From Cupriavidus pauculus (GTDB taxonomy: Bacteria > Pseudomonadota > Gammaproteobacteria > Burkholderiales > Burkholderiaceae): 64,000 bases of DNA. The stretch is from positions 1,054,001 to 1,118,000 of the forward strand of contig NZ_CP033970.1 of assembly GCF_003854935.1 (NCBI RefSeq), given 5' to 3'. Position numbers and translations under genes: made by a program. Positions 9,161 to 18,899 of the stretch are shown here, one piece after another. The stretch's first letter is position 1; each line of letters begins with the position of its first letter. The notes under the pieces were generated by a model. That model was not told the origin of the DNA. It worked only from the letters and a program-made list of their open reading frames with translations, and searched no databases.

Positions 9161-10306
9161 ATGTCCGAGGAAAGCGATCTCGAAAAAACCGAACCCGCCT
9201 CACCCCGGCGCCTGGAAAAGGCGCGCGAGGAGGGGCAGGTGGTGCGTTCGCGCGAACTCGGCACGTTCGTGATGCTGATGACCGGCGTGCTGGGGCTCTG
9301 GACGCTGGGCGGCCCGCTGGGCCGCAAGCTGAACGGGGTGATGCAGGCCAGCCTGGCGTTCGAGCCGGCCACGGCCTTCGACCCCAACCGCATGCTGTCG
9401 CAGTTCGCCATCGCCATCTGGGACAGCCTGCTGGCTTTCATGCCGCTGCTGCTGATGTTTGGCGTGGCCGCGCTGGTGGCCCCGCTGGCGCTGGGCGGCT
9501 GGCTGTTCTCGACCAAGTCATTCGCGCCCAATTTCTCGCGCCTGTCGCCGCTGGAGGGGCTGGGCCGGATGTTCTCGTCGCAGTCGCTGGCGGAACTGGT
9601 CAAGGCCATCGCGAAGTCGGTGCTGGTGGGCGGCGTGGGCGCGTGGATGGTGTGGCGCGAGCTGCCGGAGGCCATCGCGCTGATGAACGCCCCGGTCAAC
9701 GAGGCCATGCTGCGCATGATGGACATGGTGCTGTACGTGTGCGGCATCGTGGCCGGATCGCTGATCCTGGTGGCGGCGCTCGACACGCCGTGGCAGCTCT
9801 GGACGTTCTACAAGAAGCTCCGCATGACCAAGGAAGAGGTCAAGCAGGAGATGAAGGAAACCGACGGCGACCCGCACATCAAGGCGCGCATCCGCCAGCA
9901 GCAGCGGGCCATGGCCCGGCGCCGGATGATGGCCGAGGTGCCCAAGGCCGACGTCGTGGTGACCAACCCCACGCACTTCGCCGTGGCGCTGCGCTACGAC
10001 GAAGGCGCGCGCTGGAACGCGCCGCGCGTGGTGGCCAAGGGCGCCGACGAGGTGGCGGCCCGCATCCGCGAACTGGCCCGCGAAAACCGCGTGCCGGTGC
10101 TGTCGGCACCGCCGCTGGCCCGCGCGCTGCACCGCCACGTGGAAATCGGCCACGAGATCCCGGCCGGCCTGTACACGGCCGTCGCCGAGATCCTCGCCTG
10201 GGTTTATCAATTGAAGAACTGGCACTACAGCTATGGTCCGCAGCCCGATTCGCCGACCGACCTGCTGGTGCCGGATGAACTAGCCGTACCGGAAAGCCGC
10301 GCATGA
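9161..10306 (+). CDS. flhB: Flagellar type III export protein FlhB
   Basis: A 381-residue inner-membrane export-gate protein with four hydrophobic segments in the first 210 residues and a cytoplasmic C-terminal domain. The self-cleavage motif NPTH is present at about residues 269-272 within VVVTNPTHFAVAL; cleavage there switches export from rod/hook to filament substrates. The N-terminus EKTEPASPRRLEKAREEGQV is characteristic. The last codons overlap the start of flhA by four bases, so the two export-gate proteins are probably translated together. Confidence 0.97.
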   Translation: MSEESDLEKTEPASPRRLEKAREEGQVVRSRELGTFVMLMTGVLGLWTLGGPLGRKLNGVMQASLAFEPATAFDPNRMLSQFAIAIWDSLLAFMPLLLMFGVAALVAPLALGGWLFSTKSFAPNFSRLSPLEGLGRMFSSQSLAELVKAIAKSVLVGGVGAWMVWRELPEAIALMNAPVNEAMLRMMDMVLYVCGIVAGSLILVAALDTPWQLWTFYKKLRMTKEEVKQEMKETDGDPHIKARIRQQQRAMARRRMMAEVPKADVVVTNPTHFAVALRYDEGARWNAPRVVAKGADEVAARIRELARENRVPVLSAPPLARALHRHVEIGHEIPAGLYTAVAEILAWVYQLKNWHYSYGPQPDSPTDLLVPDELAVPESRA

Positions 10307-12390
10307 ACGCCCTGACCAACCTATTCAACATGCCCGCACTGCGGGGTGGCGCCCAGATGAAGGCGCTGGCTGGCCCGCTGCTGATCGTCATGATCCTCGG
10401 CATGATGATCCTGCCGCTGCCGGCGTTCATCCTGGACCTGCTGTTCACGTTCAACATCGCGCTGTCGATCATGGTGCTGCTGGTGGGCATGTACACGCAG
10501 CGCCCGCTGGATTTCGCGGCGTTCCCGGCCGTGCTGCTGTTCTCCACGCTGCTGCGCCTGTCGCTGAACGTGGCGTCGACCCGCGTGGTGCTGCTGGAAG
10601 GCCATACCGGCCCCGACGCGGCCGGCAAGGTGATCGAGGCGTTCGGCCACTTCCTGGTGGGCGGCAACTTTGCGGTCGGTATCGTGGTGTTCGCCATCCT
10701 GGTCGTCATCAACTTCATGGTGATTACCAAGGGCGCGGGCCGTATCGCCGAAGTCGGCGCGCGCTTCATGCTCGACGCCATGCCCGGCAAGCAGATGGCC
10801 ATCGACGCCGACCTGAACGCCGGCCTGATCAACGAGGAAGGCGCCCGCAAGCGCCGGTCCGAGGTGGCGCAGGAATCGGACTTCTACGGCGCCATGGACG
10901 GTGCGTCGAAGTTCGTGCGCGGCGACGCCATCGCCGGCCTGCTGATCATGTTCATCAACGTGGCCGCCGGCATGGTCGTGGGCATGGTCCAGCACGACCT
11001 GGACTTCGGCACGGCCGTCCACAACTACACGCTGCTGACGATTGGCGACGGCCTGGTGGCCCAGATCCCCGCGCTGGTGATCTCCACGGCCGCCGGTGTG
11101 ATCGTGTCGCGCGTGTCGAACGAGCAGGACGTTGGCCAGCAGCTGACCGGCCAGCTGTTCTCTGACCCGCGCGTGATGTTCATCACCGCCGGCATCATCG
11201 GCACGATGGGCCTGATCCCGGGCATGCCGCACTTTGCCTTCCTGCTGCTGGCCGGCGCGCTGATCTGGTTTGGCCGCTACATGATGCGCCGCGAGGTCAA
11301 GGCGACCGAGTCCAAGGCCAGCGAGGAACGCAGCCCGGCCGTGCAGGCCGAGGTGGCCGAAGCCACGTGGGAAGACGTCACGATGGTTGACCCGCTGGGC
11401 ATGGAAGTGGGCTACCGCCTGATCACGCTGGTGGACCGCGGCCAGAACGGCGAGCTGCTGGGCCGCATCAAGAGCATCCGCAAGAAGATCGCGCAGGACA
11501 TCGGCTTCCTGGTGCCGGTGGTGCACATCCGCGACAACCTGGAACTGAAGCCCAACGCCTACCGCATCACGCTCAAGGGCGTGGAGATCGGCAGCGGCGA
11601 GGCCAACCCCGGCCAGTGGATGGCGATCAACCCCGGGCAGGTCACCGGCACGCTGCCGGGCGCCGCCACGCGCGACCCCGCGTTCGGCCTGCCGGCCGTG
11701 TGGATCGACGCCGCGCTCAAGGAGCAGGCCCAGGCATACGGCTACACGGTGGTGGACGCCAGCACCGTGGTGGCCACGCACCTGAACCACCTGATCCAGA
11801 TGCACGCATCGGAACTGCTGGGCCGCCAGGAAGTGCAGGCGCTGCTGGACCGCATCGGCAAGGAAGCGCCCAAGCTGACCGAGGACCTGGTGCCCAAGAC
11901 GATCTCGCTGACCGGCCTGCAGAAGGTGCTGCAGAACCTGCTGGACGAAGGCGTGGCGATCCGCGACATGCGCACGGTGCTGGACGTGGTGGCCGAGAAC
12001 GCGCCGAAGATCAACGACCCGGCCGAGCTGACCACGCTGGTGCGCGTGGCCCTGGGCCGCGCCATCACGCAGCAGCTCTTCCCGAACAACGCCGACATGC
12101 AGGTGATCGGCCTGGACGCCGGCCTGGAGCGCGTGCTGACGCAGGCGCTGGCCAACGGCGGCGGCATCGAGCCGGGCCTGGCCGATGCACTGCTGCAGCA
12201 GGCGCAGGGCGCCGTGGCCCGCCAGGAACAACTGGGGCTGGACCCGGTGCTGCTGGTGCCGCCGCCGATGCGCCCGCTGATGGCCCGCTTCCTGCGCCGC
12301 ACGCTGCCCCAGCTGAAAGTGCTGTCGCATGCCGAGGTACCGGATAACCGCAACATTCGTATTACCGCCATGATCGGCGGCGCAGCGTGA
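10303..12390 (+). CDS. flhA: Flagellar type III export gate protein FlhA
   Basis: A 695-residue export-gate protein, normal for the family. The N-terminal half has about eight membrane segments and the conserved FHIPEP-type cytoplasmic loop (RIAEVGARFMLDAMPGKQMAIDADLNAG, about residues 146-173, shown as family region). The C-terminal half is the soluble domain that docks chaperone-substrate complexes. It overlaps flhB by four bases and is followed ten bases later by flhF. Confidence 0.97.
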   Translation: MNALTNLFNMPALRGGAQMKALAGPLLIVMILGMMILPLPAFILDLLFTFNIALSIMVLLVGMYTQRPLDFAAFPAVLLFSTLLRLSLNVASTRVVLLEGHTGPDAAGKVIEAFGHFLVGGNFAVGIVVFAILVVINFMVITKGAGRIAEVGARFMLDAMPGKQMAIDADLNAGLINEEGARKRRSEVAQESDFYGAMDGASKFVRGDAIAGLLIMFINVAAGMVVGMVQHDLDFGTAVHNYTLLTIGDGLVAQIPALVISTAAGVIVSRVSNEQDVGQQLTGQLFSDPRVMFITAGIIGTMGLIPGMPHFAFLLLAGALIWFGRYMMRREVKATESKASEERSPAVQAEVAEATWEDVTMVDPLGMEVGYRLITLVDRGQNGELLGRIKSIRKKIAQDIGFLVPVVHIRDNLELKPNAYRITLKGVEIGSGEANPGQWMAINPGQVTGTLPGAATRDPAFGLPAVWIDAALKEQAQAYGYTVVDASTVVATHLNHLIQMHASELLGRQEVQALLDRIGKEAPKLTEDLVPKTISLTGLQKVLQNLLDEGVAIRDMRTVLDVVAENAPKINDPAELTTLVRVALGRAITQQLFPNNADMQVIGLDAGLERVLTQALANGGGIEPGLADALLQQAQGAVARQEQLGLDPVLLVPPPMRPLMARFLRRTLPQLKVLSHAEVPDNRNIRITAMIGGAA

Positions 12391-12400
12391 GGACTGAACG

Positions 12401-14941
12401 ATGAGCGTGGCAAAGTTTGTGGCGGCCAACGGCCGCGAAGCGATGCGCAAGGTGCGCGAGGCCATGGGCCCCGACGCCGTGGTGCTCTCCAACCGCACCA
12501 TCGAGGGCGGCGTGGAAATCGTGGCGATGCGCGATACCGACCTGGGTTCGGTCAGCGCCAGCGCCCAGCTCTACGAGCCGGCCGCGCTGGCGTCGCCGGC
12601 GCCGCTGCCGATGCTGCAGGCGCTGCACGATGCGTACCCGTCGCAGCCGGCCACCATCCTGGCGCCGACGCCCGACGCCTTCGCGGCCATGCCGCCGGCC
12701 CACGCCGGCCAAGGCGACGCGATGCTCGGCGACCTGCGCGGTGAACTGGCGTCGATGCGCTCGCTGCTGGAGCGCCAGTTCGCCGGCCTGTCGCAGGGCG
12801 GCAATGGCGTGGCCGCCGGCGATCCGCTGCGCGAGTCGCTGTTCGAATGGATGGTCAACGCCGGGTTCTCGGGCCAGCTTTCGCGCACGCTGCTGTCGCG
12901 CCTGCCCGTGGGCACCGACCGCCCGGCCGCGATGGCCTGGATCCGCCAGGAACTGGCCAGCAAGGTGCCGGTGCTGGCCGACGAGGACGCGCTGTTCGCG
13001 CAGGGCGGCGTGCTGGCGCTGATCGGCCCGACCGGCGTGGGCAAGACCACCACCACCGCCAAGCTGGCGGCCCGCTTCGTGCTGCGCCACGGCCCGCAGA
13101 GCCTGGCCCTGCTGACGACCGACCGCTTCCGGATCGGCGCGCACGAGCAGCTTCGCATCTACGGCGACATCCTTGGCGTGCCTGTGCACGCGGTCAAGGA
13201 CGCCGCGGATCTGCGCTTCGCGCTGTCGGCCATGAAGGACAAGCACCTCGTGATCATCGACACGGTGGGCATGAGCCAGCGCGACCGCAGCCTGTCGGAC
13301 CAGATCGCCATGCTGGCCGGGGTGCAGATGCCGATGCAGCGCGTGCTGCTGCTGAACGGCGCCGCGCACGGCGACACGCTCAACGAGGTGGTGCACGCCT
13401 ACCGCAACGACGCCGCCGGCGCCGCTGGCGGCATCGACGGCTGCATCATCAGCAAGCTCGACGAAGCCACGCACCTGGGGTCCGTGCTTGACGTGGTGAT
13501 CCGCCACCGGCTGCCGGTGTTCTACGCATCCACCGGCCAGCGCGTGCCCGAGCATCTGGAACTCGCCCAGGCCGGTGCGCTCGTGGAACGTGCATTCCTG
13601 ACGCCGCGCCGCGGCTCGCTGTTCAATGACGCCGACGTGGCGCGCCGCCAGGCCGGGGCTGCCGAAGCCGCCACGCCGCGCCAGGCCGACCGCAACGGCG
13701 GCGCCGACGACGTGCTGCGCTCGCTGACCGACAGCGCCAACGCCGTGGGCGTCTGCGTGGAAGAACTGAGCGGCCCGCAGTACGGCTTCGACCTGGCTCG
13801 CCAGCTCTGGCAGCAGCGTGCCGGCGGCGCGTCGGCGCTGCGTCCGATGGTGCAGCAGGTGCGCCTGGCCATGTGCCGCGACGCCAGCCGCGCGTGCGAC
13901 CGCTACGTGCTGAACGTGACGCAGAACGTCGCGCAGACCGTGCAGGGCCGCCGCGCCCCGCAGATGATGCAGCACACGCTGTGGCTGGCCGACCGCGACG
14001 GCATGCCGCTGGCCAGCACGGTGGTGTCCGCCGTGCGCGCCCGCCATTCGCTGTCGGAAGCCGAGGCCGATGCCGAAGCCGCCACGGTGCGCGCCACGCT
14101 GGCCGCCGCCCGCACGGTGGTGAACCTGAACAGCTCGCTGCCCACGCCCGCCACGCTGGCCCGCTGGCAGCAGACGGGCGAACGCTGGATCGCCGGCGCG
14201 CGCAAGACCATGCGCGTGATCGCCGACGGCGCCGCCAACAAGCTCGACACGGTGGCCGACACGCTGACGTTCCACGCCATCGGCGACGTGACGTACCGCG
14301 ACCGCGCCGCCGCGCACTGGCTGGCCCACGGGCTGGTCCGCATTCCGGACGGCCAGGTGCGTGCCGCCGCGCGCGGCAAGGGCCATGCCGGCGAGAGCGG
14401 CACCGAAGCCTGCCTGGTGGTGTCCCGCCTGGTCGACCACGAGACCGGCGACACGGTGTCGGTCGAATACACGCTGTGCGATCCGGCACTGGCCGACGAC
14501 GCCGCCCAGGTGGCGCGCTGGTCGCAGTGGACGCTGGCGGCCGAGGAACAGTTCCGCACGCTGCGCCACGCGATCGAGCATTTCGCGCAGGACGGTGACG
14601 CGGATGCGGCGCCGTGCGAAGGCATGGTGTCGCTGCAACTGGGCCTGACCGCGCTGCGCCTGCAGCACACGCCCACGCCGACCGCGCCGGCCTTCCTGTC
14701 GCGCCTGGCTGGCCGGGCTTCCGCCCGCGTGAACGCTCCGGTGGCCGGCGCCGTGCTCAACGAAGGCATGGGCCGCCTGCTGGCGCTGCTGGACGTGCTG
14801 GAGAACTATCCGGGCCGCGGCGCCGCGCCGGCGCCCGCGCTGCACGACGACGTGCCCGAATCGGCCACGTCCGCCATGCAGGCCATGGCCGCCATGGAAG
14901 CCACGCAAGCCATGCCGCAACTCGCGGCCGCCGGGGAGTAA
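12401..14941 (+). CDS. flhF: SRP-type GTPase FlhF with a ~420-residue C-terminal extension
   Basis: The first 400 residues are a standard FlhF, which places the flagellum at the pole: a B domain (KFVAANGREAMRKVREAMG), then the NG GTPase with the P-loop GPTGVGKTTTTAK starting at residue 209, TTDRFRIGAHEQL, IIDTVGMSQRD and SKLDEATHLG. Usual FlhF proteins end near here (about 380-500 residues). This one continues to 846 residues with an extension of no fold I recognise, rich in Ala/Arg/Thr, including VQQVRLAMCRDASRACDRYV and a conserved-looking TACLVV/EYTLCDPAL stretch. The reading frame and base use are continuous, so it is not an assembly join. Confidence 0.93.
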   Translation: MSVAKFVAANGREAMRKVREAMGPDAVVLSNRTIEGGVEIVAMRDTDLGSVSASAQLYEPAALASPAPLPMLQALHDAYPSQPATILAPTPDAFAAMPPAHAGQGDAMLGDLRGELASMRSLLERQFAGLSQGGNGVAAGDPLRESLFEWMVNAGFSGQLSRTLLSRLPVGTDRPAAMAWIRQELASKVPVLADEDALFAQGGVLALIGPTGVGKTTTTAKLAARFVLRHGPQSLALLTTDRFRIGAHEQLRIYGDILGVPVHAVKDAADLRFALSAMKDKHLVIIDTVGMSQRDRSLSDQIAMLAGVQMPMQRVLLLNGAAHGDTLNEVVHAYRNDAAGAAGGIDGCIISKLDEATHLGSVLDVVIRHRLPVFYASTGQRVPEHLELAQAGALVERAFLTPRRGSLFNDADVARRQAGAAEAATPRQADRNGGADDVLRSLTDSANAVGVCVEELSGPQYGFDLARQLWQQRAGGASALRPMVQQVRLAMCRDASRACDRYVLNVTQNVAQTVQGRRAPQMMQHTLWLADRDGMPLASTVVSAVRARHSLSEAEADAEAATVRATLAAARTVVNLNSSLPTPATLARWQQTGERWIAGARKTMRVIADGAANKLDTVADTLTFHAIGDVTYRDRAAAHWLAHGLVRIPDGQVRAAARGKGHAGESGTEACLVVSRLVDHETGDTVSVEYTLCDPALADDAAQVARWSQWTLAAEEQFRTLRHAIEHFAQDGDADAAPCEGMVSLQLGLTALRLQHTPTPTAPAFLSRLAGRASARVNAPVAGAVLNEGMGRLLALLDVLENYPGRGAAPAPALHDDVPESATSAMQAMAAMEATQAMPQLAAAGE

Positions 14942-14944
14942 GCC

Positions 14945-15769
14945 TTGAACCTGATGGGCTCCGATCAGGCCGAAAGCCTGCGCCGCCTGCTGGCGCCGCG
15001 CGTGACGCGCCGCATCGCCGTGGTGGGTGCCGAGCCGGGCGTGGGCGCCACGACCGTGGCGCTGGGCCTGGCCAACGCGCTAGCGATGCAGGGCGAGCGT
15101 GTGCTGCTGGTGGACGAGGACCGCTACGGCGCGCGCGCCATGCGGCTGGCAGGTGCCGCCCCGGCCGCGACGCTGGCCGACGTGCTCGACGGCCGCGCGC
15201 CGTTCGCGGCGGCGGTGGGCACGCGGCCTGCCACCGGCATTGCCGTGCTGCAGGCCGGCCATCCGCCGGTTGGCATGTTGCCGGCCGAGCCGGTGCTGGC
15301 CGCGCGTCTGCCCGACGTGCGCTCGCTGCTGGTGGACGCCCGCCGCGACGCCACGGGCGCGCTGTCGGTGCTGGCCGGGCAGTCGCACAACTTCGTGATC
15401 GTCATGCGGCCCGAGGCCACGTCGATCACGGCCGCCTATGCCTGCATCAAGCGGCTGCATCACGAATACGCATGCCGTCACTTCCAGCTCGTCGTCAACC
15501 TGGCGGCCGCGGAGGGAACGGTCACGGCGCTCGCGCGCAACCTGGCCCGCACGGCGAGCCAGTACCTGGGCGTGGAGGCCAGCCTGGCAGGGTACCTGCC
15601 GATGGATCCGCTGGTGGCGCGTGCGCTCCAGCTGGGGCGGTGCGTGGTGGAGGCGTATCCCGCCGCCACGGCTACCGGTGCGTTGCGGCACATCGCCAGC
15701 CGTATCGGCGCATGGCCGCTGCGCCAGGAAGCAGCGCTCCTGGGCACGGCTCCGGCCGTGCCCGCATGA
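14945..15769 (+). CDS. flhG: MinD-like flagellar number regulator FlhG (FleN), altered P-loop
   Basis: A 274-residue ParA/MinD-family protein placed directly after flhF, where FlhG limits flagellar number. The TTG at 14945 is the chosen start because GGGGAG lies 7-8 bases upstream; an ATG at 14954 is possible. The P-loop region, residues 28-37, reads G-A-E-P-G-V-G-A-T-T: both lysines of the usual K-G-G-V-G-K-T signature are replaced (E30, A35). The following strand LLVDEDRYGARAM keeps the acidic residues. Loss of both lysines suggests altered or absent ATP hydrolysis. Confidence 0.85.
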   Translation: MNLMGSDQAESLRRLLAPRVTRRIAVVGAEPGVGATTVALGLANALAMQGERVLLVDEDRYGARAMRLAGAAPAATLADVLDGRAPFAAAVGTRPATGIAVLQAGHPPVGMLPAEPVLAARLPDVRSLLVDARRDATGALSVLAGQSHNFVIVMRPEATSITAAYACIKRLHHEYACRHFQLVVNLAAAEGTVTALARNLARTASQYLGVEASLAGYLPMDPLVARALQLGRCVVEAYPAATATGALRHIASRIGAWPLRQEAALLGTAPAVPA

Positions 15770-15882
15770 CCTCGCAAAGAACAAGAAGTCCCGACAAGAC
15801 CGGAAACTCAGCCTGCCAGACGCCGACTCCCAGTAACAGCCGGCTTTGGCAAACACAGAAAGCATTTAACGAGAGTTCCACC

Positions 15883-16599
15883 ATGTACACGATTCAGGGA
15901 AAGCTCGAGCAGGCGGACGTGGTCAAGTCGCACGCGCCACTGGTGCGGCGCATCGCGCTGCAACTGGCGGCCAAGCTGCCCGCCAGCGTACAGATCGACG
16001 ACCTGATACAGGCCGGCATGATCGGCCTGCTCGACGCCGCCAAGCGCTACGAAGACAACCATGGCGCGCGGTTCGAGACCTACGCCAGCCAGCGCATCCG
16101 GGGTGCCATGCTCGACGAGGTGCGCGCCAACGACTGGCAATCGCGCAGCCTGCGGCAGTTCACGCGCAAGATCGAGCGCACGCAGCGCCAGCTGGAGCAG
16201 AAGCTGGGCCGCACGCCGATCGACTCCGAGGTGGCCAAGGAGCTGGAGATGCCGCTTGAGGAGTACCAGGAGCTGCTCAACGAGGTCTACGGCTGCCAGC
16301 TGCTGCACTACGAGGATTTCGAGCGCTCGGGCGAGGAAGACTTCCTGGACCGCCACCTGGGCGTCACCGACGATGCCAACCCGCTGACGGTGCTGATGGA
16401 ATCGGGCATGCGCGAGGCGCTGATCCGCGCCATCGACAAGCTGCCGGAGCGCGAGAAGCTGGTGCTGTCGCTGTGCTACGACCAGGAACTGAACCTGCGC
16501 GAAATCGGCGCGGTGCTGGAAGTGACCGAGTCGCGCGTGTGCCAGATCCGCAGCCAGGCCATCGCGCGCCTGCGCACCCAGTTGCGCGGGATGCTGTGA
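15883..16599 (+). CDS. fliA: Flagellar sigma factor FliA (sigma-28)
   Basis: A 238-residue sigma factor with region 2 (DLIQAGMIGLLDAAKRYE), region 3 (RRTPIDSEVAKELEM-like) and region 4 ending in the helix-turn-helix LREIGAVLEVTESRVCQIRS. It directs RNA polymerase to late flagellar promoters. The ATG at 15883 gives the standard FliA N-terminus; the open frame upstream overlaps flhF/flhG and is ignored. A 113-base gap after flhG may hold a separate promoter. Its antagonist FlgM is encoded at 31211-31528. Confidence 0.97.
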   Translation: MYTIQGKLEQADVVKSHAPLVRRIALQLAAKLPASVQIDDLIQAGMIGLLDAAKRYEDNHGARFETYASQRIRGAMLDEVRANDWQSRSLRQFTRKIERTQRQLEQKLGRTPIDSEVAKELEMPLEEYQELLNEVYGCQLLHYEDFERSGEEDFLDRHLGVTDDANPLTVLMESGMREALIRAIDKLPEREKLVLSLCYDQELNLREIGAVLEVTESRVCQIRSQAIARLRTQLRGML

Positions 16600-17057
16600 T
16601 GCGGCGCGTACTGATCCTTGCCGCGCTCTGGGCAATGGGCCAGGCCGCGTCCCACGCGCAGACGCCGGCGCCCGTGTTCACCCGGGCCAACTACGAGATC
16701 GCCGGGTCGCGCTTTGCGTGGACGGCGTCGTCGATGGGCCCGCAGATCGCCAGCAAGGGCCAGCGTGCGCTGTCGGCGCCGATCATGCCGCTGGCGACGA
16801 TGCCGCAGGCCATGGGCCGCATCACGTCGGTACGCTGGCGCTACAGCTTTACCCGCACGCCGCCGGTGGACCTGCAGGCCTACCTGTGCAACGCCGACCG
16901 CTGCGTGATGCTGCCGGGCGCCGAGGGCCGCACCGACGCCTTCGTGGGCGACGATGCCTCCAAGGGCTTCGTGTTTGCCTATCGCATCCCCGGCCACGGC
17001 GGGCTCGCCCCGATGCTCCAGGGCCGCAGCAACGAGGTCACCGTCAACTACCGCTGA
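16599..17057 (+). CDS. flhE: Flagellar accessory protein FlhE
   Basis: A 152-residue periplasmic protein with a signal peptide (MRRVLILAALWAMGQAASHA). The mature part matches FlhE of enterobacteria in order and key words: a WRYSFTRTPP-like segment, a CNADRCVMLPG pair of cysteines that likely form a disulphide, and the terminal NEVTVNYR. FlhE helps prevent proton leak through the export apparatus and affects swarming. The ATG overlaps the fliA stop as TGATG, indicating coupling. FlhE next to fliA rather than flhA is a beta-proteobacterial layout. Confidence 0.88.
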   Translation: MRRVLILAALWAMGQAASHAQTPAPVFTRANYEIAGSRFAWTASSMGPQIASKGQRALSAPIMPLATMPQAMGRITSVRWRYSFTRTPPVDLQAYLCNADRCVMLPGAEGRTDAFVGDDASKGFVFAYRIPGHGGLAPMLQGRSNEVTVNYR

Positions 17058-17291
17058 CCCGCCGCCGGGCCCCACCGGGCCGTGCAGACGGTCACCGAAC
17101 GCCACATCCGGCGCCCGGTGGCACGCTTCCTGCGCTTTCCCCGCCCAGCAACGTGCGGAAAGCGCGACATTCGTCCCCTATGCATCCCGGCTGCGGCGTA
17201 GCCATGCCCGCGTATCGCTGCCGCCATGTAATTCCTACGTGCAAGTCTCGCCACGTTGCCATCCTCTGTCAGCCAGAAAGGATCCAACGCA

Positions 17292-17948
17292 ATGGAAGAT
17301 TTCCGCGACATCAAGCTTTCCCGCCGCGAGTTCGTGGTGGCCGGGGCGGCATCGGTCACGGCCGCCGCCGTGCCGGCCGGCGCCGCCACGCCCCCGGCGG
17401 CCGGCGCCAGCGTGGCGCCCGGCGCGCTCAAGCCCGTGGCCGCCAACGTATCGTTCGTCGTCAACGGCCAGCCGCGCGCGCTGGCGCTGGACACCCGTAC
17501 CACGCTGCTCGATGCGCTGCGCGAGCACCTGCACCTGACCGGCACCAAGAAGGGCTGCGACCACGGCCAGTGCGGCGCCTGCACGGTCATCGTGGACGGC
17601 AGGCGCATCAATTCCTGCCTGACGCTGGCCGTGATGCACGAAGGCGCCACCATCACGACCGTGGAAGGGCTGGGCCATCCGAACCGGATGCACCCGATGC
17701 AGGTGGCATTCGTCAAGCATGACGGCTACCAGTGCGGCTACTGCACGCCGGGCCAGATCTGCTCGGCCGTGGCCGTGCTCGACGAGATTCGCGCCGGCAT
17801 TCCCAGCCACGTGACGCCGGACCTGAACGCCCGGCCGCAGGCGTCGCCGGGCGAGATCCGCGAGCGCATGAGCGGCAACATCTGCCGCTGCGGCGCCTAT
17901 TCGAACATCCTGGACGCAATCACCGAGGTGGCGGGAGGCCAGTCATGA
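17292..17948 (+). CDS. Aldehyde oxidoreductase [2Fe-2S] subunit, PaoA/YagT-like
   Basis: A 218-residue iron-sulfur subunit of a xanthine-oxidase-family enzyme. It begins with a twin-arginine leader ([14 protein letters not shown], residues 9-22), so the complex is probably exported folded to the periplasm. The first cluster is bound by the plant-ferredoxin cysteines around [11 protein letters not shown], and the second by [10 protein letters not shown] and CRCGAY. The start at 17292 follows a GAAAGGAT site. It overlaps the next gene by ATGA. Matches the E. coli periplasmic aldehyde oxidase PaoABC in size and order. Confidence 0.9.
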   Translation: MEDFRDIKLSRREFVVAGAASVTAAAVPAGAATPPAAGASVAPGALKPVAANVSFVVNGQPRALALDTRTTLLDALREHLHLTGTKKGCDHGQCGACTVIVDGRRINSCLTLAVMHEGATITTVEGLGHPNRMHPMQVAFVKHDGYQCGYCTPGQICSAVAVLDEIRAGIPSHVTPDLNARPQASPGEIRERMSGNICRCGAYSNILDAITEVAGGQS

Positions 17949-18895
17949 ACCCGTTTACCTACGAACGCGCGGCCACCCCGGCCGACGCCGCCGCAGCGGC
18001 GATAAAGCACCCCGGCGCGCGCTTCATCGCCGGCGGCACCAACCTGCTGGACCTGATGAAGCTCGGCATCGAGGCGCCCACGCATCTGGTGGACGTCAAC
18101 GGGCTGGCGCTGGACAAGATCGAGCCGACGCAGCAGGGCGGCCTGCGCGTGGGCGCGCTGGTGCGCAACACCGACCTTGCGGCGGACCCGCGCGTGCGGC
18201 GCGACTACGGCGTGCTGTCGCGCGCGCTACTGGCCGGTGCGTCGGGCCAGTTGCGCAACCGCGCCACCACGGCCGGCAACCTGCTGCAGCGCACGCGCTG
18301 CCCCTATTTCTACGACACGGCCCAGCCGTGCAACAAGCGCCAGCCGGGCAGCGGCTGCGGCGCCATCGGCGGCTTCAGCCGGCAACTGGCCGTGATCGGC
18401 GGCAGCGACGCCTGCATCGCCACGCATCCGAGCGACATGGCCGTGGCCATGCGCGTGCTGGACGCCAGCGTCGAGACGGTGCGCCCGGACGGTCAGCGGC
18501 GCGTCATCCCGATTGCCGATTTCCATCGGCTGCCCGGCAACACGCCGCATATCGAAACCGTGCTGGAGCGCGGCGAGCTGATCACGGCCGTGACGCTGCC
18601 GCCGCCGGTGGGCGGCGTGCACCTCTACCGCAAGGTCCGCGACCGCGCCTCGTACGCGTTTGCGCTGGTGTCCGTGGCGGCCATCGTGCAGCGCGACGGC
18701 ACGGGCCGCGTGGCGCTGGGCGGCGTGGCCCACAAGCCGTGGCGCGTGGCCGCGGCCGATGCCGAGATGCCGCACGGGCCCACGGCCGTCACCCAGCGGC
18801 TGCTGGACGGCGCCACGCCGACGGCGGAAAACGCCTACAAGATCCAACTGGTGCGGCGCACGGTGGCCGCGGTCCTGACACAGGCCAAGGGGTGA
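17945..18895 (+). CDS. Aldehyde oxidoreductase FAD-binding subunit, PaoB/YagS-like
   Basis: A 316-residue FAD subunit. The FAD-binding [15 protein letters not shown] is at about residues 28-42, and [17 protein letters not shown] is near 107. The segment C-P-Y-F-Y-D-T-x4-C-N-K plus a later GCGA supplies cysteines for the extra [4Fe-4S] cluster known in PaoB. The gene overlaps the first subunit by four bases and precedes the molybdenum subunit by four bases, so all three are one operon. Confidence 0.91.
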   Translation: MNPFTYERAATPADAAAAAIKHPGARFIAGGTNLLDLMKLGIEAPTHLVDVNGLALDKIEPTQQGGLRVGALVRNTDLAADPRVRRDYGVLSRALLAGASGQLRNRATTAGNLLQRTRCPYFYDTAQPCNKRQPGSGCGAIGGFSRQLAVIGGSDACIATHPSDMAVAMRVLDASVETVRPDGQRRVIPIADFHRLPGNTPHIETVLERGELITAVTLPPPVGGVHLYRKVRDRASYAFALVSVAAIVQRDGTGRVALGGVAHKPWRVAAADAEMPHGPTAVTQRLLDGATPTAENAYKIQLVRRTVAAVLTQAKG

Positions 18896-18899
18896 AGCC

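Noticed and set aside
15883-16599. A long fusion of flhG-overlapping frame with fliA (from 14614)
   Set aside because: The upstream part is the shadow of flhF and flhG; FliA begins at the ATG at 15883 with the family N-terminus.
18002-18030. TAAAG-like start of a sigma-28 promoter inside the FAD subunit gene
   Set aside because: No GCCGATAA-like partner lies at the right spacing.
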